The position numbers and the translations under genes are program-made. From assembly GCA_029931535.1 (NCBI GenBank), contig JAQPZY010001569.1, forward strand, positions 3,149,001 through 3,213,000: DNA of 64,000 nt, in the 5' to 3' direction. The DNA is from Margaritifera margaritifera (lineage: Eukaryota > Mollusca > Bivalvia > Unionida > Margaritiferidae). Shown here in pieces: positions 55,401-64,000 of this stretch (its first letter is position 1; each line of letters begins with the position of its first letter). The notes beneath the pieces are model-generated. The model was not told the DNA's origin, did not search any database, and saw nothing but the letters and a program-made list of their open reading frames with translations.

Positions 55401-56844
55401 TTTTTTTATTCTTACATGATGATTATACATGTACGATATAAATTTAACGGGTGCAAATACATTACGAAAGCTTTATTTTAAATTTGAAATAAAAAACATT
55501 ACTCAGTCATACTAGAAATTATGATTTAATTAATAAACATACCCAACTTGGCAAGAACAGAAAAATTATGCTATTTTGTCCTCTTCTAGCGAAATGTCTT
55601 CTTGAAGTTTGTGACGATGTTCGTTCTTTCTCAAAGACCGCCAGCAACTAGCTGCAACTTTCACCGGATTTTCGCCATGTGTGTAGTAAGTAGTTCAAGC
55701 CTTTCTTTGACACACCATTTGCCTTAAACTCATGTATCAGTTAACATCCTGTTGATCATCTGGTAAAGTTTCAGAAATATTGTCGGAAATATTTACCAAT
55801 GAATCTGTTGCTGATGCTGCTGAATCTGCCATTTTGACGATAGCTGGTGAGCCAGAGCAACTCTTAAAAGTGTACGAAATTTGGCATTTTCCTACCACAG
55901 AACAATACCAACAAGATGGTTCTAGTGAAGGGATTTTTTCCGGCTACGTCAACGAATTTCTGAAATTGTAGCAAGAAGCTAGCGGGTATCCATTTGGGTG
56001 TCTGACTCCATAAGACAAAGACAAATTCAAAGAACGGTACCACTCCTTAGAAGACGTTCGTTTGCAAAAGCCGTGCTGAATTGTTTGTGGGGAAAACTAG
56101 CTCAACGTCCCATATTTTCAAAGACGGAATACTTGCTAGATCCAAGTAAATACTTTCAACTTGTGGACGATAAAGGAAAACACATAAAATACGTGGAAAT
56201 CATACGTGAAGATTTGATTTTGACGAATTACGAAGAAGTTCCTGAGTTTGCACCACCCCACGAGTTTGGAAATTTCATCATTGCAGCATAGGTGACAGCC
56301 AATGCCCGTTTAAATTTTGGAACGATTAGGAGAACGTGTTCTTTACTTTGACACGGATAGTTGCATGCATATCGATCGACCTGGAGGCTATCACCTACAT
56401 ATCGAAGGGGATCGTTTAGGAGCTTGGACCTACGAATACACATAAGACACTACTGTGAGTTTTGATAGTGGGGGACCTAAAAATTACGGTTACCAGTACA
56501 GAGACAAACGAGAAGCCAATCATACGAACTGTAAAGTGAAAGGACTGACACTCAATTATCGTTCCAGTCAAGTGGTGAAACTTCGCATCTTAAAAGAAGC
56601 TTTAAAGTCGGGCCAAAATCAAGACTTTTATGTGAAAACGATGGATCCTCACAAAATTGTACGTTTGTCCAATAATCAAATCGTCAGTAGACATTTGGAA
56701 AAGTGTATCAGATCGTCTAGGACAAACAAGTGCGGCTTTCCAATCACAACACGTTACCTTACTGACACCGTTTTTGTCATGCCACGAGTTCTGTCATCAG
56801 TGTTGCGGCAAATTCCATGGAGGGAAGTGAATAACAGTGTTTAA
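52417..56844 (+). pseudogene. Protein-primed-type family B DNA polymerase (DNA_pol_B_2), broken
   Basis: This is a replicative DNA polymerase of the kind carried by Maverick/Polinton elements, adintoviruses and linear plasmids, which initiates on a terminal protein (family knowledge). Parts in order: a Cys/His cluster (C..C..H.C near 52495-52536); a decayed Exo I region near 52640 (YFE where DFE is expected); Exo II-like HNFSGYD from 52854; the LPKTF/KGYF region near 53010-53050; a Y..SEVDIL Exo III-like segment near 53225; palm motif A DVCSLYP at 53906-53926; motif B LNCLWGK near 56077; motif C YFDTDS at 56344-56361; and GGPKNYGY near 56468. Catalytic residues of the palm survive. At least five frame changes or stops (52630, 52880, 53080, 53340-53520, 54064, 56290, 56443) and an insertion at about 54210-55850 show that it is dead. 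There is no integrase, capsid or ATPase in the window. The repaired protein is deliberately not written out. Confidence 0.85.
54210..55850. mobile_element. Insertion of about 1.6 kb splitting the polymerase
   Basis: Polymerase similarity stops near 54210 and resumes near 55850 with no loss of the conserved order. The insert is very AT-rich. On its - strand, close to the right edge, ATG 55832 opens MADSAASATDSLVNISDNIS and runs 31 codons. Further broken frames continue to about 55568 (…CWRSLRKNEHRHKLQEDISL…). I do not recognise this protein and found no terminal repeats. Confidence 0.55.
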
Positions 56845-56849
56845 GACTT

Positions 56850-57141
56850 AGTGAATTACCAACTACTGTTTAAAAAAAAAAAAAAAAATGATTCCACGAG
56901 ACGAAACTATTCCATCAAATTTTGGACAACATGACGTGTGTATGACTACCATTCTTCGGAATTAGTTTACCTGCCAAGACAGTTTAAACTTTATCTGTAC
57001 ACGAAAAAACTCATTGTGTTAAAAGTGCGAGAATTTTTGTGATTTGATCTTGAAATTTCATTGTAAATTTTATTAAAAAAAGATAAAAATATCATAAAAG
57101 TTAGCGTGGTTTCTTAAAAAATGGCTCCAGACTAGAGTACC
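56850..57141. other. Region after the polymerase, possible further element ORF
   Basis: After an A-run at 56871-56888 a short frame begins MIPRDETIPSNFGQHDVCMT and is broken within about 30 codons. It may be the remnant of the next gene of the polymerase element. There is no recognised domain. Confidence 0.25.
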
Positions 57142-57250
57142 GTCACTCGATACAGTAGCGATTTCACACTTTGTTTATGCCAACATGCCTTGCCCAACTG
57201 TCGCTCGATATAGTAGCGTTTTCACACGTTGTGTATGTCAAAATGTCTAA
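57142..57250. repeat. 58-bp direct repeat, two copies
   Basis: 'gtc.ctcgata.agtagcg.tttcacac.ttgt.tatg.ca..atg' starts at 57142 and again at 57200. Confidence 0.8.
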
Positions 57251-57730
57251 GTGAAATAAAATTTCAGTTTCAAAACTCGAACTCGAACCGATAATGTTAC
57301 AATTCAGTATTTAGCGTGGCGTGAAAAATGTTACAGTACGCAAATTCTTAACATGATTTCAAATTCTTTAGTCTGTCTGCACTGCAATCTTTTAAAAAAA
57401 AACGTTCATAGGTATTATTTTGCCATACTGCCTATTTTGAATCTAGAGTAAAACATTATAAGTGATTTCATGGGCTAACAAATATTTGCTACCGCTTTAC
57501 CTTCGAATCGGCTTCAGTTGCTATTCACCCAGTGAGACAATTCGATATGTTTTTCTGCGTCTGACCGTTAGTCTCTTGACAAGAAAACTAACGCACAGCA
57601 TATCGCACGATTTGTGATGAATTAACATTTGCCCTCCCTTATGTGAGAAAACCCCTAAGGAGTTGTTGAATGTGATTTGACAACCTTGGATCTACGCTTT
57701 CGAAATGATTATCTTGTATGGATGGAAGCT

Positions 57731-57733
<3 letters not shown>

Positions 57734-57767
<34 letters not shown>

Positions 57768-57807
57768 CCCCCCCTCTCTCTCTAAAGATCTCTCGCTCTC
57801 ATCATGA

Positions 57808-57863
<56 letters not shown>
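57734..57863. repeat. (CT)n and (TAA)n microsatellites
   Basis: CT repeats with a C-run at 57734-57785 are followed by about 19 TAA units at 57807-57863. Another short (TAA)n lies at 58348-58371. Confidence 0.97.
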
Positions 57864-57866
<3 letters not shown>

Positions 57867-57964
57867 TTTTTTTTATAGCCTGTTGTGTAAGGGGATTACA
57901 TAAAATAGAAGGCTATGTTACTTTAGTTTAAAAACCTGATCCATTTTTAAATAGTCAGATTGTT

Positions 57965-59270
57965 CACACACTAGTCCGATAAATCATCTCCCCCCCCCCC
58001 CAAAAAAAAAAAAAAAAAAAATCTGTGTTGATACTGATGGACAATTTGTTGGTATGATGTCACCTGTTCATTAAAATCTTTAACGTATTTAAGAATATTA
58101 CCTGCCATGTTGGTTGACCTAATTTTTGACTTAAATTCAGTACACTTTAAATCATACTTCATGCATTTGACAATAAATATAACACTGCTTTTTTAAACTG
58201 ATGAATGATAAAATATGTCAATGAACGTTTCTAACTTGAGACTTACCCTTGTCCTCAGAAGTTCATAAAAAGGGTAACCTAATGTTAATTTATCATTGTC
58301 CCATAATACGGTAAAAATGGTGCCTTACTTTCATTTTTTCTTACACTAAATAATAATAATAATAATAATAATGATACTTTTTATGGTCTGTAGCATGCTG
58401 AGTAAGGGTTGCTCTATAGGCTGTAGTGGAGACACTGAAGATAGTTTTGTTTTTAAAAAATAGGAAAGTTGCGTAGGTTATATTATAAAGGGAGGTAACT
58501 AATGGGTATTATAGAAGGGAATGATGGTTTTTTTTATACTTAATTTATAAGAGGGTATACAGGGGTATGGTGGTAGGGACGTACTTTTTTCTGTGTGAAT
58601 AGGATCGTAGTTTTGTTTAAAATAAGAAGGCTGGGACATTATAGATGAAGGCAGAGATTTTAACTTTATTTATAAGGGGGTTTGTATGGGGGTGGGGTGG
58701 GGTGGGGGGTCAATTATTTTTGTATTTATACCTCTTCTTTTACATCATACCCTGTGTGATCAGTTGATGACGTTGTTATTCATACATTTAAAATAGTAAG
58801 TGTAGTTTTATCACTACATTTCTTGTTACAGTCCAATAATACGGCATTTCATTTAGAATGGCAAACAAACACATTTCCCTGTCAACAAACTCTAATCATT
58901 ACATTTCCTCCAAAATAGAACCAACATGTTGCAAAAACAGACAGACTCCTCATGTGAAACGTATGTCGTCATAAGACATTTCAGGTCGAGAGCAGACCGT
59001 CGCCTCACGCTACACTGTTTGAGAAAAACTCATACCTTTCAAAATGGAGGTCTCATATTAATTTCCCGTTTATGACCGTACATTTGTTTTAACCCTATTT
59101 AACACAGGACTCCCCTGCGACGTTTCATTTAGAGTTCAGACTAACTCACATTTTCCCCCAAACATTTAAAATATGCTACAAACAGACTAGTCCGACAAAT
59201 CATCCCCAAAACCTGTACTGACACTGATTGACTGTTTGGGGATAATCTCGCCTATTCTTTAAAACGTGAA
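57965..59270. repeat. Diverged duplication of a roughly 100-300 bp segment
   Basis: 'actagtccgataaatcatc.ccc...tgtgttgatactgatggac.atttgttgg.atgatgtc.cctgttcattaaaa' at 57970-58080 recurs as 'actagtccgacaaatcatcccc...ctgtactgacactgattgactgtttggggataatctcgcctattctttaaaa' at 59187-59265. The lines before each also match loosely ('catttcatttaga...'). Confidence 0.6.
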
Positions 59271-61240
59271 ATTTCATGCAGACACTTTTGTCCGCACACA
59301 CACACATCGGTGTTCATTTTAGAAACTTACCGGTATTTCTCGCGACTCTTGAGTTACGGTCGGTTGAAGGGTCCTTTCGGCAATATGTACAGAATATTTC
59401 TGGATCAAATCCTATGTTTTGACAAGTTGTAAATGCACGTGGAATAACAACCCCCACGTACTGTGGCCATTTCGAATTTCGTGGCTATGTTGGGCCACAA
59501 CTTGGAATAAGCCTTTTCTTGAGAAATTGCGTTAAACAACTAGAGCAGCAACTTCCAAATTATTGCGGTCTTTCTCTAGAAATTGCATGGTGAGGTTTTC
59601 AGTGTGTTTTAAGTCAAACTGAATCAGAATACATCTTTAGAGATTTTCATCGGTGTACAGGAATAATGTATGCCTAGCACAATATAAATTTATAACATTA
59701 GACGCCTGAAAATATTTATATTTTACCCTAATGGGGGGGGGGAGGAGGGGGGGGGGGTCTAGGGCGATCGTTGTCCTTTCCGAAGGCAAAATTTAGCCGG
59801 TTATACAATGTCAACATCTTCAGCGTGTTTTAAATTGTTGCATGATGTCTGCATGCTACTTTTGGGAATGTAGGTCTAAAAAGAATATTTTGAAGAAATA
59901 GTGTTTTTTTATACGTTTTTTTATATAAAATTTTTGATGCTGGATTAGTTACCTTTAATTATTTGGGCTTGAAAATGATAATATGGAAGTAGGGAAGGCG
60001 TAAAGGGACTGTTATTATTGACACGTGGGGCCATATTTCAAAGCAAAGTTATGAAGCCCATTCCGAGCTGCTGCACGATTCATGCATATCATTTTTAGTA
60101 ATATCGGACTTTTAATAAAAATAATAAAATAAAAAAAATATATTTGGAAGGTATTAAAGATCTAAAGGGACTGTTTCTATAGCATCTATTTTAAAATAGG
60201 AGAGTAGCTACGCTTAGGAATAATATAAAGGGATGCAACTAAGGGGAATTATAGAAGAAGCTGTACTTTTTTTATACTTAATTTATAAGATGGATCTTAG
60301 GGTGGTATGAGGGATAGGTATGCTAGTTTTATTTATATGGGATTAAATTCTATTGTATACTCCTTCTTTTGCATCCTACCCTGTGTGCATGGGTTGTTAG
60401 TTTTGTCTAAATCAGAAAGGTAGGGACATTATAGATGGTGGTAGAGTTTCTACTTTATAATAGGGATTATAGGGCTGTAAGGGAGATAAAAAAAAAAGTT
60501 TTGTAGACAAAAGATTTAAATTGTATTTTATACTGTTTCTTTTAAATCCTACCATGTGTACATGGGATGGTAGTTCTGTTTAAAAATAGGAAGAGATGGG
60601 GCGGATTGGAAAGGAGGGGCAGAGATTTTAAATTTATAATTGGGCTTATATGGTGGTGATGGATAGTTGATAATTGGTTGGTGGACAGTAGATATCTGGG
60701 TACTGGATAGGAGATAATTGGTTTTTAGATAGTAGGTCACTGGGTCCTGGATAGTAGATCACTAGGTGTTGATATTACATTACTCGGTGCTGAATAGTAG
60801 ATAACTGTGTATTGATAGTAGTAAATCAATTGGTAGATAGTAGATCCCTTGGTGTTGGATAGTAGATAACGGGATGGTGGATACTAGATCACTGGGCTTT
60901 CGATAGTAAATAACTAGGTGTTGGATTGTAGATAACTGGTTGGTGGATAGTACTAGTTTGTGGATAGTAGATAACTGGGTGGTGATGGCACATAACGGGT
61001 TGGTCGATAGTAGTAGATAACTGGTTGGTGGATAGTATATAACTGGGTGCTGGATATTAGACAATTAGGTGGTGGATAGTAGATCAGCAAATATTGATAT
61101 GTAAGGATTATGAGAATGGTAGTGTTGTTTTTCAAAAAAAAAGAGTGAAGATATCGATAGGGATATTAAAGAACGGGTTAGAGATTTTAACTTTATGGTG
61201 GAATCATAGGGTGGTAAGGGGAGATAACGAAGTTAGTTTT
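58430..61240. repeat. Degenerate tandem block built on 'gggacattatagatg..ggcagagattttaactttataataggg'
   Basis: Related units occur at 58480, 58630, 60225, 60410, 60585 and 61150, each with 'ttataa...gggtggta.gggagata' and 'ctttt.catcctaccctgtgtgcatggg'. Adjacent units at 60360-60535 are about 175 bp apart. No gene is visible. G-rich runs lie at 58690-58710 and 59733-59757. Confidence 0.6.
60656..61090. repeat. 21-bp minisatellite
   Basis: The degenerate unit 'gatagtagataactgggtggt' is repeated roughly 20 times. Open frames on the - strand through this block (Ser/Thr/Pro/Tyr-rich) are products of the repeat, not genes. Confidence 0.9.
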
Positions 61241-61339
61241 GTATGAAGCAAAACAAAATAAGTCATTTAATTTAGAGTGCGGCCTCATGTTAATTTCCCG
61301 CCATGTATAGCCTATCATGTGCTGACAGATGGCGTTGAA

Positions 61340-62530
61340 CCCATTACAACCAACCAACCAACCTTCTATGGTGCCCCTTCACCCCTCCAAGTCTCTTTTC
61401 AAAGGTAGCAGGATTAGAGGATATGAGTTTGGCACGAACGCACATACTGTAAGGAAGATTTTTTTATTACGTGCTGGGGTTGGCAGCTGGTCGGGAGTAG
61501 ATACTGGTGAGAGTCAGTAGGTTTAGAATACAGGTCAGTTTCTGTGTTTCCCTCCAGGAGGGTAGATTGAGTATCCAAAAAGATACTGGACCTGTTTGAG
61601 GACTCTGACGTAAATTTAATCGCATGATTGAAGTTAGTGGCGAATTTAAAAAATATTTTGAAATTGTCGCCCGTTTTGATTCATTTCGGTTCTATGTCGT
61701 CAATGAATCTGCACCAGCTTAGAGGTCTATAGGGTGCCTCGTTGAGAAGCTTTTCCTCGAGACTTCCCATGAAAATATTGGCATACGAAGGTGCCATTTT
61801 AGTACCCATTGTAGTCCCAGTAATTTGTAGGAAGTGTTGGTTGTCGAGTACAAAATTGTTAAACTTGAGAACATGTGTTAAAAGTTTGACCATATATAAC
61901 TTTTGAGGGGAAGGATCAGGTCGACTACCCCATGCTTCTTGCAGACTGCGATACCTTCCTCGTGTTGGATGTTGGTGTATAAGGAACATACATTCATGGT
62001 GACGAGGAGAGTGTTATTTGGAGGTTAGTTTTGGTGTTTTGTTGAGATAGTCCGTGGTATCTTGGATATATGAAGGCCGTTTTTCCACGAAAGGCCGAAG
62101 GTGATAATCAAGGAATTCAGGCATTTTTTTTCTCAGTGGGATGGTTGTTTCCGGAAATGATTGGCCTTCCCGGGTTCCCTTCTTTGTGTATTTTAGGGAG
62201 TAAATAAAATCTTGTTCGTTTGGGGTCAACTGGTAGGAGATAAGTTATTATTTTGTCATCAATGTGTCCTGCGATATACATGTCTTTTAATGTCTGACAC
62301 ATAATTTAAGCGTGTTCAGCAGTTGGGTAATTACTGAGTTGATTTTCTTTTTTTTAAAAAATATAAAATCTCTCATCCGAATGTTGCCTGTTAGATTCAG
62401 CGATGTAGTCCGACGTATTCATGACAACAACACAGGACCCATTGTCTGCTAGCTTGATGACAATATCTTCCCTCGCGCAGTTTTTTCGGCGACTGTCTTG
62501 CATATCATTATATCTTTGTAACATAAAATA
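61340..62530 (-). pseudogene. Penelope-like retroelement reverse transcriptase, broken
   Basis: Read on the - strand from 62530 downward: [40 protein letters not shown] (62150-62209); [25 protein letters not shown] (motif A region); [20 protein letters not shown] (about 61760-61815); and the catalytic FIDDI at 61693-61707. The downstream signature 'FKIFFKFATNFNHAIKFT' follows, then a QYLLPTSCQP-QHVIKKSSLQY region near 61450-61500. These are hallmarks of Penelope-like elements (PLE), which use a telomerase-related RT. Several frameshifts and stops make it dead. No GIY-YIG endonuclease domain is readable past 61340. Confidence 0.85.
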
Positions 62531-64000
62531 AATTTATAAATGTCATGAACCCACAATATGGACATTGTATCGAGTCATTATCAACAACCCTAGTGAAACT
62601 TTAAAAGGTGGAAAATGGCGAAGAACTAAGAGACCAACCATTTAATTTTCGGGGGGTCCTGGGATTTTCTATCAAATCAGGATATTTACTTTTTTACATG
62701 ATGATAATTCCATAATGTCTGCTAATATAATGGACATAATTAGTTCTTATTTTCTACAATCAGAGCATGAATATTTTCTCAAGCTAATTGGGGACCAGAA
62801 ATTTAAAAAAAAAATCAATCTCCCCCCCCTTTCCCCCCGGGGAGGGGGTATATTTGCACAGGTTCAGTAAAATAAAGTTCAATAGTTGTAGTAAGCTCAT
62901 AGTCTGCTTGGAAAAAGAAATTTGGGAATGTTTCGGCTGAGAACAAGTGATCTCAATCTACAAGTGGCTGGTGGTTTGTGACGTGCCCATGACGTAATTT
63001 ACTAAAAACTGGTTATTGTACAAACAATAGTATATCCTGTGTAATTTACTGTAGTATTTACGATGTCATTTTCCGATCATTGCCGGAAAGACTCGTTTAT
63101 AATGGTAGTATATTTTTTCATGTACCTCCCCATAAACAAATAGTTTCAGCGTTATCATGGACCTATATAGGTCCATGTCCTCATGTTTACAATGTTCTTC
63201 TAAAATCCCATTTTGTATACCATGACAACACAATACTTTTCATTTTTATCAGTTAATAGGAAAGTAAATATAAATACAAATCAAGTGCAGACAACATCAA
63301 AACTATATTTTACCTTGCGGAATAATTTTATTACGTCATTCCCGTGTGAAGAACTTTCTTGTGTGGAACCCAAAGCTGCGTTCGACGAAACAAATTTTGC
63401 AACCAAACCCGTATAAAACTTGAGAAATAGAGAAAATGGCACACAGAGACCGAATGTTTGATTCATCAGGACGATCCGAGAGAAAAGGGTACTAAAATAT
63501 TTTGACTTGGATGATGTGATACAGCTGAAAACTAGATCGTCTTGCTCAACTAATTGATTCAAAATGGCGATGCTTTCTTTTACGCTCTTCACATAATAGC
63601 ATGGTTTTGTTTTATATCTTCTGCGAGATGGACGCAGATTTAAAGATGGTTAATTATTGGTTGAAAATCTTTCCCATTTTATTTCCTCCCACTTGTACAT
63701 CTGGATGAATTTCTCGCAAGAGAATTGTATTCTATAGTTTCTAGGTAAAGGTCACTAACCTTCCCGCCCTGGTATAACAAATAGAACTGGAATCTTGCGA
63801 ATATTTAGAGGATGTGACGCGGCGCGTAATTACCGCATATCTAAAAATAGCCCTCGTGGACAATGTAATGACCATACTGACAAACTTTGAAAGAAGACAA
63901 TGTTCCGGCGGCTACAATAATTCCTATTTCACATACGTGGAAAAACTATTTTACAGAAGGGAACAAGAATTTTGCATGCGTAAAATAAAGGCTTGTTTAT
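62531..64000. other. Right flank, no gene recognised
   Basis: Open frames (63213-63416 +, 63281-63592 -) overlap on opposite strands and have no known domain. A perfect 22-bp palindrome with half-site CATGGACCTAT lies at 63156-63177. A C-run/G-run pair ('tcccccccctttccccccggggagggggta') lies at 62820-62850. Confidence 0.4.
63156..63177. repeat. Perfect 22-bp palindrome
   Basis: The half-site CATGGACCTAT is directly followed by its exact complement ATAGGTCCATG. It could be the core of a fold-back MITE or chance. Confidence 0.85.

Noticed and set aside
52417..56844. An intact, active DNA virus or Polinton
   Set aside because: The polymerase has many frameshifts and a 1.6 kb insertion, and no structural or integrase gene is visible.
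60549..61135. Ser/Thr/Pro/Tyr-rich minus-strand ORFs
   Set aside because: They are translation products of the 21-bp minisatellite.
63281..63592. Minus-strand ORF of 103 codons
   Set aside because: I recognise no domain and an overlapping frame exists on the other strand. It may be real but I cannot support it.

Overview
This is a eukaryotic, animal-type genomic window: AT-rich, with long introns, GT-AG splice sites, SINEs, hAT and pogo-like DNA transposons, a Penelope-like retroelement and many tandem-structured dispersed repeats. A mollusc, probably a bivalve, is my best guess from the repeat types (tRNA-headed SINEs with V-like and MESC-like bodies, abundant non-autonomous elements). That is inference; no sequence here names the species.

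Two host genes are clear. (1) The + strand from 1307 to 31155 carries ten coding exons of a DEAD-box RNA helicase orthologous to vertebrate DDX5/DDX17 (fly Rm62). The exons join in phase with GT-AG sites to give 582 residues plus a stop. The first exons (N-terminus, Q motif, Walker A/motif I) lie upstream of the window. The C-terminus is an RG/RGG segment followed by a G/N/Q-rich tail with an 18-residue repeat. (2) The - strand at 46249-46902 carries EXOSC5 (Rrp46), an RNase PH-like subunit of the RNA exosome core. Its coding region is a single exon preceded by a splice acceptor. The two genes are convergent. Both act in RNA metabolism, but nothing shows that they are functionally linked.

Region by region: 1-31 kb is the helicase gene, whose introns hold dispersed repeats (families called R1-R4 here), a CACTG-ended transposon with a decayed transposase-like gene (17790-20346), a pogo-like transposon remnant (24359-26272) and other inverted-repeat elements. 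31.8-46.2 kb is intergenic and made mostly of R1 and R4 copies, two SINEs, a second pogo-like copy (41655-43115) and a 71-bp satellite split by a hAT-like element. 46.2-47 kb is EXOSC5. 47-51 kb has a SINE, minisatellites and two small hAT MITEs with target-site duplications. 51.2-57.1 kb is a fossil of an element encoding a protein-primed-type family B DNA polymerase (Maverick/Polinton- or adintovirus-like), broken by frameshifts and a 1.6 kb insertion, with two small hydrophobic ORF remnants beside it. 57-61.3 kb is simple and minisatellite DNA. 61.3-62.5 kb is a Penelope-like reverse transcriptase remnant. 62.5-64 kb holds nothing I recognise.

The candidates most worth following are the CACTG-ended element with its poorly characterised cysteine-rich transposase-like protein, the DNA polymerase B fossil, the repeat families with a roughly 110-150 bp internal period, and the non-repetitive patches inside the helicase intron that interrupts motif V.
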